NCBI GenBank assembly: GCA_032622095.1
Contig: CP136067.1
Location: 60,832,893-60,896,892, forward strand
Source: Siphonodentalium dalli
Taxonomy: Eukaryota; Mollusca; Scaphopoda; Gadilida; Siphonodentaliidae
Reading direction: 5' to 3'
DNA: 64,000 nucleotides
Both the position numbers and the translations under genes were made by a program. The notes beneath the pieces are model-generated. The model did no database searches. It worked only from the letters and a program-made list of their open reading frames with translations, and was not told the DNA's origin. Of the stretch, positions 22,540 through 34,049 are shown piece by piece; positions within the stretch are counted from its first letter, which is position 1, and each line of letters starts with the position of its first letter.

Positions 22540-23818
22540 ATGGGAGGCCAAATTCACATTTAATAATGAATTGCGCTTAAGTGCAAATACCACATATTGT
22601 GCTTAAGCGCAAATAGGGCATATACGCTTAAGCGTAATTAATTGCGCTTAAGCGCAATCAATTGCGCTTAAGCGCAATCAATTGCGCTTAAGCATAATTG
22701 TGACTACTATCTAACCTACCCATAAACTATTAGCATGACCTGGTGTATCACCTAGCAACACAAGATGAGCATTGGGCTAATTTTGACCTGTACTCAACAG
22801 TCAACTGTGAGTATGTGTTCAACAAGGAGAATCCCTAATTACATATTGTCAGCATCCCTCTATCCAAAGAATTGATGTCGCCTTCCTGGAACTCTTAGTA
22901 ATTTTTTGTATGATGTTTTTAATGTATTTTTGCACAGATTTTAGCCTATACATGCATGCGGTGTCACTGCATGAGCGCTTTCTTACCTCATACAGTAATG
23001 CTCTAATTAATCGACTTCTTAACCACAGCAGAATTATGGGTAACGTTTCAGGATTTAGTCGGAAATATGGCTTGTTGCCATTCGTCGAAAAGCTCTCGAG
23101 AGCTTTCCAATGAATGGCAACAAGGGTTACAAGCCATATTTCCGACTAAATCCTGAAAAGTTATCCATAATTCTACTGTGGTTAAGGAGTCGATTAATTA
23201 GAGCATTACTGTATGGTTTACTTATTGACTTAAATCAGGGGGAAAAAACCCTATTTTCATATTATCAGCATCCCTGTCCAAAAAATGGTGTGTAATCACT
23301 GGAGCTTTGGTGTCTCAGTCCTGGAGCTCTAGTTTTTCTTATTAAATCAGCATCTCTTGCACAAATCTATAGTATTTCCATGATCATATAGTGTGAATGT
23401 GGATGTCACCGAGGGCTTGCTTCCCTCATATATATGGTGTGCCTGTATACTCGAAAATTTAAGAAAATCAATGTCGCCCCGACTAATACAGAAAGTAATG
23501 CTATTGCAAGTAGCCCCAACTAATATATACCGAAGATAATATAATGCTATCACGAGTCGCTCCAACTAAAACAGAAGGTGATACTATTGCGAGTCAGCCA
23601 TTTTGATAAAGAAGTTGGGCTAGCTCCCTACCCAATCAAACCAATGAAACCAAGAGGTGACATGTCAATATGAGTTAATGCTAAGTTATGGAGAAACCTA
23701 TTTATTCACCAGGGGTGTTTTGTTACATATAACCATGAATTGCGCTTAAGTGCAATTATAAGCGCAATTGATTGCGCTTAAGCGCAATTAATTATTAAAT
23801 GTGAATTTGGCCTCCCAT
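22540..23818. mobile_element. TIR element A with GCGCTTAAGCGC palindrome array
   Basis: The ends are ATGGGAGGCCAAATTCACAT continuing TTAATAAT, perfectly inverted at 23,791-23,818. The flanks ACGATAAT (22,532-22,539) and ACGATCAT (23,819-23,826) agree at seven of eight positions, fitting an 8-bp target duplication as in hAT-type transposons. Next to the left TIR are six palindromes of the form ATTGCGCTTAAGCGCAAT, and next to the right TIR two or three. Adjacent copies are exactly 20 bp apart. The middle contains a large hairpin. No transposase is encoded. Its closest relative in the window is 60,643-62,504. Confidence 0.8.
22989..23215. repeat. Large hairpin, about 110-bp arms
   Basis: CATACAGTAATGCTCTAATT pairs with AATTAGAGCATTACTGTATG, and GATTTAGTCGGAAATATGGC pairs with GCCATATTTCCGACTAAATC. 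The centre is AGCTCTCGAGAGCT. The right arm has a short extra ACAAGGGTT copy. Open frames on either arm mirror each other and are not genes. It sits inside element A. Confidence 0.85.
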
Positions 23819-23826
23819 ACGATCAT

Positions 23827-24270
23827 AGTTTTGATTAAATGTAAATCCTCAATGCATAAAGTGATAGACAATACTTATGACACTTTGCAGTTTGGAGAGG
23901 ATCAAGCTTGTTATCTGCCTCGCAGAATTTAATCCGGAAATGTGTGTTCGCCTTTCGTTAACTATTGTATAAATATGGCTGTAAATAAAAAACGATACTA
24001 GTAATATTGATTTAGCTGATAAGCCAACCCATCACTATTCAGTTATGAGTAATACTAATTTCGACCATTCTAAAACATGAATCGGCATGCCCTTTTAAGC
24101 CATAAAAAGAACAAAGCTACATGTTTCACAGTTAAAACTCAAATTTATGTACATCTAAAAGTAAAATATCTTAATGGCATACTTTTTGGTAACATGTAAG
24201 CCGTGAAATTGTCCAGTCACTTGTAATCACAGTTTTTGTTTTAACAGGTGAATCCGTACATCATGACAAT
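23827..24270. other. Spacer with inverted-repeat arm
   Basis: Contains the right arm (24,033-24,098) of the inverted repeat that surrounds element A. Otherwise AT-rich with no gene recognised. Confidence 0.5.
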
Positions 24271-24768
24271 ACAGTACCAGTCAGAAGAAGTGGTATTTTT
24301 AGGCGCACCTTTATTGCGATATTGAGCGTGCTTAATTTAGAAAAAGGCGTGATTATAGCACAATACCAAAAATCTGTCGCGCTTATTATTGCAATATTGA
24401 ACGCAAAATATTGCGATACTAAGCGTGCTAAATTTCATACAGTCCCGATAGTGTAATATTTATATTAGATAAATACTCTGCATATAGTGTACATATAGTG
24501 TACATATAGCATTTACAACTATAATTATATACATATCTAAAACATTGTCTCTATTTATACAATAAACAATATAGAAGAAGCAATAATTTGATTTAAATGT
24601 CACAATTTTGAACGTAATATTAAGCCCAAAATATTGAGATATTAAGCGCAAAATATTGCAATAATATCACAAGCGACATGCTTATACGCGTTTCCACTTG
24701 CATTATTATTTCTATATTGGGCGCGAAAATAGCTTGCTTATTATACCACTTCTTTTGACTGGCACTGT
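24271..24768. mobile_element. 500-bp TIR element, ATATTGCG / AAGCGC words
   Basis: The left end ACAGTACCAGTCAGAAGAAG and the inverted right end ACAGTGCCAGTCAAAAGAAG are both followed by TGGTAT. Between them TATTGCGATATTGAGCG, AAAATATTGCGATACTAAGC, AATATTGAGATATTAAGCGC and similar palindromic words centred on AATATT recur. This is the same general plan, TIR plus a private word array, as the neighbouring elements. No coding region and no convincing target duplication are seen. Confidence 0.65.
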
Positions 24769-27700
24769 TTATCAATAACAGCTAGTTGGGATTGGAACCG
24801 TCAAGACAACAGCAGATCCCACAATAACTGTGCGCAATGACTTGGCGACAATGTTCTCCTGTAGTCGCACATTTTCCATGAAATTTTAAAGCATGATGCA
24901 TCAAACTGTACACTGGTAACACTGAGTATCAATATCAGTGAGTCAGCCAAAGATAGTTTGATAAGAACATCCAACCAATAGTGTACTCCCGGTAAATTGT
25001 CGTAATAACTTGACGATAACACGGCGAATGATGACAATGTCTCATATCCACACGTTTCAATGAAAATTGATGAAGACGGGATGAATTGGTCCGTGTAATT
25101 GTAAATTTGGAATTATAGATATGTGATAACCCGTCACTGTGCAGCGTCAGTTCATTGTTTACGGTGTTGTTGTTTACATTGAAGCTCTTGTGAATTACAC
25201 TGGTGCATACAGTACATGTACATGTATATCCTCTATTGTAAATGTACATGCATGTGCTTTGAAACAATCAGATTCAGAACACTGTCAACTGGATTGTCAA
25301 CATTCTAATAGTACAGTCATGCAGGCAGTAACGGGTCACAGGCAGTAACGGGTCAGTTGCTGTTTATCGCCGTGGCAAAAGCCACAGATGCACTTGATCT
25401 CCCAAAATCCCGTTGATTCTTGAGAATGAATATGTGTTGGATATCATGTGCAATTTGTGGCGAGTTCTGACGGTAATTTCATAATTAATTCATTTTTTTC
25501 TGACAGACAGTGGAAACGCATCGGAGGAAAGTATGTCAACAAAATATGTCAAGTTGCAGATCGGCTGCTGCCAATACAAAACAGAATAAAATACACCCAA
25601 ACTAAGCACTGTAAGATATTAACAAATTATTGATTTTTCAACTCCCAGACCCACACAAAAGTTAAATATGTCTTATTGTGTAAACATTTAATTTGTTTCG
25701 ACCTACTTCCGTTGTCAATAGCGGGTCACATGACCGATGATGGCGTGACATGCTTTTGTTGACAGTCGATAGCACGTGCTGCTGTCACGGACTGAATACA
25801 AACATGTCAATTGAATTCTAATGATTAGCAAACGTTGAAAATAATAAAACATAGTAACATTTCATGCCTTCATTGGCAATTTGAGACATAATATAGGTTG
25901 AAATTGTTCTTATAGTTTAGTTTCCAACCAGAATTGAATGAAGAGTGAATGCTTTTTTAGACCAACAGTCAAATGTTTTCCAATGGTCGTAAACTAATTA
26001 GATTGGAATGGCTATCAGTTGGAACATTTCCAGCTATACAGGGTACCAAGTTGAAAAATTCTAGCAGTTGGAATTCTTGAGGGACCTGTTGTGGGGGGGG
26101 GGACCCAAGCCAAATTATTAACCCACCCGCAAGGGGTGTGGGAGGAACAGGGATGTGTCCAGAGGGTCCCCATTTGTGACGTCCACCTTGGAATTTCCAA
26201 TTACCCCCCCCCCATTGAACCAGACAAATCTTCCAAAGCCCCGCCCTTGGTTTGAAAATTTTCATCTGGTGTCTCAAACTTTCCAACTGTTGGAAATGCC
26301 GAACCCCACACCCCCTATAAGCTTGGAAAATTTCCCAAATAATGGACACTTTCAGACCAAAATTTGGGAAAAAAATATTCTTCTGTTGGTATAAAAACAA
26401 CTTATTGCCCACTATACCGTTATAATAACTGGTTGGGCATACATACAAATAATTGAGAACAATTGTGGTGTAATATGCTCTAAGGCCAAAAAAAAAATAC
26501 CTGTGGGTTTCCCTACCTACCCTAGAAAAAGGTGCCTACCCAAATCTTTTTATTAGACTGTAGACACAGATACAAAAAAAATTCTCAGTGGGAAGGGCAT
26601 CGAAAGGTATCTTACCCATTTTCAAATCTCTCATATAAAAAGATTTAGAAGATTTTTTAGTCTAGTGCTCTGATTAATTCAAGATTAACAATATTTAGTA
26701 TTGAATCTTTCAATTAATCTGAATTGTGAAGCTTTCTAGATTGAATTGTCAATGGCCCAATGGAATTCAGAATAAAAAAAATAAATAATAATTCCCCACC
26801 TTCCTACCCTAATTATTTTGGACTATGTAACCCAAAACACAGGTATTTTTTTTTTTTGGCCTAACTATAAAAGTTGTGTTAGACCGGGTCATGCATGATT
26901 TTGTAGCTTGAACATTTTTATCAATGTTGGGGAGGGTGTGAATATAATTACCTGGATTCAGGATGTTGGGTCTTGCCCAATTAAGGGATGGTACCCATAT
27001 GAATATGCTAAGGTGCATCCACCAAATGGAGTGCCCATATGCCATATAATCCTCCCCGAGAAAACCACAAAATAAAAAAAAAGTATATAAACACCAAATG
27101 ATAATTTCGTAATTTCAATTGTACCGTTATAAATAGATATATCAGTACATTGCAATTTGTGTTCAATCGGTTAGTGTGCCATGTAACCTCTGACGGGGAT
27201 GAATCCAGGCACTTCATGCAGTGCTAGCTGGCAGGTCGGTTATATTGGGAGGGGGCTGGGCAAATTTAAAATTAACACACAACTTTGGGTGGGTTGGGTG
27301 CTTGCATGGTGAAAATGGGTATACTCATGTCAGTGGCGAGATACACCCAACACTCAGTGTCGTTCGCGACGTCCTTGGTAGTAACGTTTACCTTTGTTTT
27401 TCTTGATCAGAGTAAAAGGAAAGTAATTGCAAGTCCCAGTTTTGTCGTTGCTTCTTTCTTGATGTATATGTTGAATACAAATGTAATCTAAATTGCTTGA
27501 ATCGGATCCACAAATAAAGCGATACGTGGACTAGTTCACAAACCAATGATATTAATTTGATACATGTATATGTCAATCAGATTTGGCACTGGTATGTGCT
27601 GCACATGCATTGCAATGAAATGAGTACACCACATTTGCTATTCATGGTCATATACACATGTAGGCCAAATGAACATGTTGTCAGTTTTGTATGTGTTTGT

Positions 27701-28600
27701 GTCATTAATTAATTTAGAAACTACGAAACATATAATTATGTACTGTCCGAAAATAAATATTGAGCTTTGGTAATTCACTGACAATTAAATATGAGTAAAA
27801 AATGTGAGTTAAAGATATGTAATTAAATAAGTTATAGGCAATAACAACAACATTGCCACTCGAGGCGACCCAAAACAGTACAATCCGCAATGCATCTTAT
27901 GACTGATCCACTTGGGATTTGGGATGCAAGCACCCAAGGTGCTCGAAACCATCAAATGATCTTGTCCATCACCTTGAATGCTTCTGTTCTGGTAAATTTC
28001 CACTTTCCAGTGTTTTATATCAGTTTGTTGCCTTTACACCTGATTATCCCATAGAAAGAATGGAGCTGTCCCATCCTGACTGCCCACCATCCACCCCAAC
28101 TGCTGCCACCTCTGCTCTGATTATTTACTAGTATATGTTTGTATTATGAACACAAAACATTCAATCACACACTGTAACACTACTAGTACTTACAGATGAT
28201 TTGTGAGTGAATGCTGTTAACTGTACATAGGGCCATATTATGTTGGGACCAAATGTAATTTGAGTTTGTATTTCCACTATAAAAAATAATAAAAATATAC
28301 ATGTAGGTCTCGGCAACTAATTTTTATACAAATCAGTTATTGCTTGTGATTCTACAAGCGCTAATTATCATCATCAAAAAACATAGAATTAGTTCCACCG
28401 ATGATGACGTACATGTGCATGGTCTGTGCCTTGGTAATTGTTTTGAACATCGTTTTGTTTACATTCTGATGATGCTGAAATGGAGTCTATAGTAACAAGT
28501 TTGTGTTTGATACAAAACTTTTAATTGGAATAAATACATCTTGCACATGTTATTTGTGGTTTAATACCACATGAACAGCCATACATTGTGATATATACAG
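24769..28600. other. AT-rich interior, weak dispersed similarities only
   Basis: 25,160-25,360 resembles 28,870-28,990 (TTACATTGAAGCTCTTGTG versus TTGACATCGAAGCTCGTGT). G/C runs lie near 26,092 and 26,205, with TTCCAACTG/CAGTTGGAA inverted motifs either side. Many short open frames exist, but none shows a domain, a consistent reading frame or a splice pattern I would defend. Confidence 0.4.
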
Positions 28601-28605
28601 CTCAA

Positions 28606-28836
28606 ACGAAAGGTGACCCTTTACTGCCTGAATTGACCCCTTATATTGCCTGGATTTCGTGCTATCTTTGCTCGCATATTTTAAACAGAAAGAGCAAAAT
28701 TTGTGAACATAACACACGATGTATGATAGAGCTAGGATTTATGAACAAAATGACATATAAATGTTTATCCATTGTACTTGCATACAGACAGGCGCAGCAC
28801 AAACATAAAAAGTGACCCTTTACTGCCTGAATGACT
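28606..28836. repeat. Direct repeat GTGACCCTTTACTGCCTGAA, 200 bp apart
   Basis: The block starts near 28,612 and again near 28,812. An inverse relative (GGCAGTAACGGGTCA) occurs twice near 25,325-25,353, suggesting ends of one element family on both sides of this stretch. No coding content is clear. 28,840-29,480 is otherwise unassigned. Confidence 0.45.
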
Positions 28837-29479
28837 GTAGTAGCTGATCGTTGAGTCGTTGTTGTTATTATTGTCACTATTGGTTGACATCGAAGCTCGT
28901 GTTAATTGTACCTGTATCCTCTTGTGTCAGTAAATGTTCCAGTGTTTTGACACTAAGTCACAACACTGTCAATTTCAACATCAGCACTGAGTCGAATGAA
29001 GTCAGACCCTGGATCATGCCATGATTGATCAATTTGATTGGCATGAATCTCTACTCTAGAATTTAGTGGAAATTGTCAATGATTAAGCCGGTTTTCGCAG
29101 AATTGAAACTTGTCCTGTTATCAAAGGAACCGAAATAAGACTGTCTTAACAACTGTCCACAATCGAAAAAATAACAGTTTCCCAAAAAAAAACAATAGTT
29201 TGCGATCAAATACGCAACGCCAACGATAAATGGCGAATAAATAATGTGAGTACTGAAGCGGGAACTTAACCCCGGAATGAGAATAACGTACTCGTGAATA
29301 TTCGTCTGGCCCGCATAACACAGAATGAATGCCCGATTAATAATACATATTAAATGTCAGCAGAGTAAGATTCAGTCATACTGTATGGAGTCATTGCCGT
29401 ATATAATATGGTCGCCGATAAATATACTATTGAATTTTGACGGCATGACTTTGAGTCATTTAATTTAGACAATTTTCAT

Positions 29480-29583
29480 GGACACATAAAATAACGGTAA
29501 AAACCGTCAAACTGATGAAACGGTATGGGACCGTCGATTGTGACGGCCCGAAACCGTCGAACCGACAGTATTTTCTAACAGTG
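29480..29583 (-). mobile_element. Right end of inner TIR element, ACCGTC words
   Basis: It ends TATTTTCTAACAGTG|TA, the exact inverse of the first 14 bases at 22,133. It is preceded by AACGGTAAAAACCGTC, GAAACGGTATGGGACCGTC and GAAACCGTCGAACC, the same word as the left end in the other orientation. This supports one element or family with matching ends at 22.1 and 29.6 kb. Confidence 0.55.
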
Positions 29584-29589
29584 TAGTTG

Positions 29590-30910
29590 ATAATAGAGAG
29601 AGTTCGCAAGTTTTGTATATAATTTTATCCTATTACATATGGAGTATTGTGTGGAATTTTCGCGATGCCTGTACCAAATGCGTGTTCGGGTGTCAATTTC
29701 AAATATTTTCATTTCTATTTTGCACGGTAAGCTTAAAATTGGTCCGGAAGTTTTGACAAACTTGGTGTCAAAGCGGAGCGTGGATCTTTAAACATTCTCT
29801 TTTAAAAGTCGAGTTCTGGCCGTCAAAATTTCATATTAATGGGCGCATGGGCATGATATAATTATGTTCTGGGGAATAAAACGTACCGATTGTGGTTTTA
29901 TTATGTCAAATACAATAGGACAGAACATCTCTTACTAATAGTTACTAACAAACATCAAACATAAGACAAAATTGTATTTAAATTATATAAAGCTATATAT
30001 ACTTATTCTGGTTATGTCTGTATAAAGCTTTCTTTGTGTCCAAGGTGTGTGCTGAAGGCTCCGTGTAACCCATGTAAACTCATAATTGCAAACATATGGT
30101 TAATTACGGAGTACCATTGATATTAAAGGAATTAAATCTAATAAGGGTGTAATTTGATCAGCATCAAATTCAAACTTACTCTCTGTTGGGACATTGATAC
30201 CTGCAGGCGGTGTTCATGTGTGGTGTATAAGTTGAAGACATCGGTTTAGCAAATTTGTTTTAAAAAAGATGGGTCATAAATTGAGTACATGTATATTGGA
30301 CATTTTGGAAACCGAAAATTACTTTTTAAAAAAGTTCAAACATTTAAATTTTGCGTTAACATTTAAAGTAAATATGACCAAAACTCAGTACAAGCCAACG
30401 TGTTGTGACGAAAATATAACCTGGTAAGTGGTAACGTGAATATTCACAATTCAGTATTTGCATTTCAACTCTTTAAAAATTAAAACTCATGAGTTCTTTG
30501 TCGTGCCGATCTACTCACAAACTTCAAATTTAATATAAGCGGCAAATGTTCATTGCTGCATGGTGGAGTCAGTATACATAGTTACATGTATGTACTTACC
30601 TTTTATTTTGGTTTGGATCATGGAAACAGCTCCTGATTTTTACCGTGATTGAGAAACACAACGGCAACCCGAATACAACAGGATGAGTATCTATGTCACA
30701 TTACCACGACTGGTTCCTTGCAATGCCTAAAAAGATGAATGTGAATCATCGAAGCGAACATCTGGTCCCAATCAAGATATCACGCGGTATCGGTCTGGTA
30801 GAAAATTATAAACACTAGCGATTTTGAAAACGCGTAATGTGTTTATATACCACAAACAACAAGTGCAAACAGGCCTAAATCTTTGTATCAGTAACATTGT
30901 TACCGAACAT
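29590..30910. other. Unassigned AT-rich DNA
   Basis: No repeat structure or protein similarity recognised. Lies between the inner and outer right termini. Confidence 0.4.
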
Positions 30911-31117
30911 ATATTTTTAAAGTTAAAATAAATATGTATATGTATTAATTTTGACTTTACAATCATGATCGGATTTTAAGTTGCAGTGCTGTACTGCTGA
31001 ATGTTACGAATGTAACCGTTTAAAACATGTCAAGTGTTTTTGATTATAAACACTAGTAATTTCATATCTTAGTTATAAACACATAATCCGTATATATAAA
31101 AACACTACCATTTATTT
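30911..31117 (+). repeat. Truncated extra copy of the 888-bp unit
   Basis: ATTTTTAAAGTTAAAATAAA through AAACACTAGTAATTTC and TATATAAAAACACTACC matches 31,851-32,056 and 32,739-32,944. It stops before the CAGTG-TA terminus and is followed by unrelated DNA, so it is a third, truncated copy of the outer-element right end. 31,120-31,800 is unassigned; its open frames on both strands show no known domain. Confidence 0.75.
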
Positions 31118-32471
31118 GATAACCTCCAAGATGGAGAGCGTATGTACATGCATGGTTTTAGATATGATACAATATGTATATACAAAGTTACTATTTGTCT
31201 GTCACATGAGTTCATAGCTCACGGAAAGAGAGTCCATATATATGAGGTATATTGCGGAGGATGGATGGTCACAAACATCAAATCAGCGTCCAGCTATTAG
31301 GCTTCTGTGTATGGGTTCTCCTCTGATGATACCACACGTGCGGTACAGGAATCTTGATGTAGCAAGGGTGATGTGATCTGTCGCTTGGGATATAAAGTTT
31401 GGTAGACACAATGATTTGCTTCCAAATAAGTACATTTGGAGATGTTGACACGTGAGGCTATCCAGAAAAACATACGTTTGTATTCCAAAACGATTGATGA
31501 TGAAGTCCCAGTAATCATTCCTCATAGCCCATGCGAAGGTCGAGCTGCACATGCAGGAACATGGCGTGTGACATCTCACTATCATATGATACAGCACAGA
31601 GATTACATGTCATATTATTGGGATAAGTCGTTTTGTTTAAATGTGAGCCAAGGTGTTTCAGCGCGTATGTATATTTTGGGAACATTCTTAATACACGCCA
31701 TGTGGACCAGCAGTTTGTTGGTACTGAATGCACACATCGGAATATTTCGAGATCACAGTTGTTGCTAACCTCGGATGACCATTCCTGACTGTATACTGAG
31801 GTAACGCTCTCGTTGACTAGTTTTTTCCATGTTACCCTATCTGGAAAAAACTATTTTTAAAGTTAAAATAAATATGTATATGTATTAATTTTGACTTTAC
31901 AATCATGATCGGATTTTAAGTTGCAGTGCTGTACTGCTGAATGTTACGAATGTAACCGTTTAAAACATGTCAAGTGTTTTTGATTATAAACACTAGTGAT
32001 TTCGTATCTTAGTTATAAACAAATAATCCGTATATATAAAAACACTACCGATTTTGATAAAACACATGACACGTTATATTTTTTAACAGTGTATCAGTAG
32101 CTATTTTATGTTTTATAACATGTACACACAATACTACAAATGCCAGTTCGCGGTCATCAATATCTTGATAAGACCAAATGTGATGATCCTGCGTTATCTA
32201 ATTAAAATAGTTTATAAATGAACATAAATTTACCATGCGTACGCCTAGCTTCCCTTATAAAGGACGGTCCTCTGTCTGCATGTGCGAAACATTGGCAAAA
32301 TACCCTTTACTTTGCCGTCCAATGTTGATTTTGACCTTTACTAACCTGAAACTATCTAACATCATAAAAATAAATAAGAATTTAGTTTTTCGGCATATAT
32401 CTGTTAAATGTTTCTGGAAAACTGTGAACACAGATAACCAGTCATCGCACACAAACTGACTAGGGTGTGCT

Positions 32472-32640
32472 ATGAATTTTGATGACAACATACTGCGTGA
32501 ACCAGCACATATTGTATCTGCTTGGCGATCATATTTTAAGAAACTACATACTCCAGAGCCTCAGTTTGATCCAGATTTTGAGAAATATGTAGCCACGCGA
32601 TTAGCGACACTATTCTGCACGAAGACTTTAACTCGGAAAT
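32472..32640 (+). pseudogene. LINE fragment upstream of reverse transcriptase, copy 1
   Basis: The plus frame includes EPAHIVSAWRSYFKKLHTPE and then PQFDPDFEKYV. The pattern of hydrophobic residues with AW..YF..L matches the segment just before the RT fingers in LINE ORF2. It resembles PEDLLYGWNEYFSQHY in the minus-strand LINE at 49.6 kb. The frame is lost after about 66 residues and no RT follows directly. Confidence 0.55.
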
Positions 32641-33359
32641 GTTTTGTGATCCAATTAACACCACATAGTTGACGACCAGTGCATTATAATAACGCTCTCG
32701 TTGACTAGTTTTTTCCATGTTACCCTATCTGGAAAAAACTATTTTTAAAGTTAAAATAAATATGTATATGTATTAATTTTGACTTTACAATCATGATCGG
32801 ATTTTAAGTTGCAGTGCTGTACTGCTGAATGTTACGAATGTAACCGTTTAAAACATGTCAAGTGTTTTTGATTATAAACACTAGTGATTTCGTATCTTAG
32901 TTATAAACACATAATCCGTATATATAAAAACACTACCGATTTTGATAAAACACATGACACGTTATATTTTTTAACAGTGTATCAGTAGCTATTTTATGTT
33001 TTATAACATGTACACACAATACTACAAATGCCAGTTCGCGGTCATCAATATCTTGATAAGACCAAATGTGATGATCCTGCGTTATCTAATTAAAATAGTT
33101 TATAAATGAACATAAATTTACCATGCGTACGCCTAGCTTCCCTTATAAAGGACGGTCCTCTGTCTGCATGTGCGAAACATTGGCAAAATACCCTTTACTT
33201 TGCCGTCCAATGTTGATTTTGACCTTTACTAACCTGAAACTATCTAACATCATAAAAATAAATAAGAATTTTGTTTTTCGGCATATATCTGTTAAATGGT
33301 TCTGGAAAACTGTGAACACAGATAACCAGTCATCGCACACAAACTGACTAGGGTGTGCT

Positions 33360-33528
33360 ATGAATTTTGATGACAACATACTGCGTGAACCAGCACATAT
33401 TGTATCTGCTTGGCGATCATATTTTAAGAAACTACATACTCCAGAGCCTCAGTTTGATCCAGATTTTGAGAAATATGTAGCCACGCGATTAGCGACACTA
33501 TTCTGCACGAAGACTTTAACTCGGAAAT
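33360..33528 (+). pseudogene. LINE fragment upstream of reverse transcriptase, copy 2
   Basis: A duplicate of the fragment 888 bp upstream, with an identical translation (same AWRSYFKKL core). It lies about 600 bp before the RT remnant at 34.1 kb, so the two may belong to one decayed LINE interrupted by the sequence at 33.6-34.0 kb. Confidence 0.55.
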
Positions 33529-33639
33529 GTTTTGTGATCCAATTAACACCACATAGTTGACGACCAGTGCATTATAATAACACTCAAACGTGTGAAATCA
33601 ATCAGGATTGACAACATATGCAATTAATTCATATTATAT

Positions 33640-33910
33640 CAATCAATCAGTTTATTGCAAAGCTATGATTGAACACAGAACATGCAAATATATATACATA
33701 TATGTACACTATAATCTTATACTCATGCCACAGTCATAATACCATATAATATTTATATATCTTAATCCCGCTGGGTGAAGGCACGCCCATTCCCATTTTG
33801 TCACCCACATCGAATAATGCAGGGGGAACAGCAGTTATATTTACCCCCGGTCTCAACAAATGGGATGTGTTTTGAAATGGGGAGTTTTTGCCCAGGCGGG
33901 TGGGGTCTTC
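33640..33910 (-). mobile_element. Possible LINE/SINE 3' tail on the minus strand
   Basis: Read on the minus strand it ends GCAATAAACTGATTGATTGA, an AATAAA-like signal followed by a short ATTG repeat. Such microsatellite tails close L2/CR1-like LINE 3' ends. The body has no reading frame I can assign. Confidence 0.3.
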
Positions 33911-34049
33911 AGTGTCTCAGAGTTTGGGCAGTTCCTTAAAGACACACTTAAGATATAATGACAATCTCCGCAATATACTAATGTTTTCAATCGACAGAAG
34001 TCTATAAAACTTTTCTTCGCTGTGATATTTCCAGTAATATTCCGGGATA

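Larger units (their letters stand above)
31804..33579 (+). repeat. Tandem duplication, 2 x 888 bp
   Basis: Unit 1 is 31,804-32,691 and unit 2 is 32,692-33,579, both starting AACGCTCTCGTTGACTAG. The copies differ by only a few bases (for example AAATGTTTCTGG versus AAATGGTTCTGG), so the duplication is recent. Each unit joins the AAACACT-word terminus (ending AACAGTG at 32,091 and 32,979) to a LINE fragment, so the event duplicated a pre-existing junction. Confidence 0.9.

Noticed and set aside
27150-27215. tRNA-like or SINE head (CGGTTAGTGTGCC ... GGGATGAATCC)
   Set aside because: Loose A-box and B-box matches only; no cloverleaf, no tail and no second copy seen.
22133-29583. Polinton/Maverick-type large DNA transposon
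   Set aside because: No DNA polymerase B, integrase, ATPase or protease remnants were seen between the ends, and the matching tips are only about 15 bp.
31436-31768. 110-residue open frame between the terminus copies
   Set aside because: Open frames also exist on the other strand, and no motif, splice signal or homologue was recognised.
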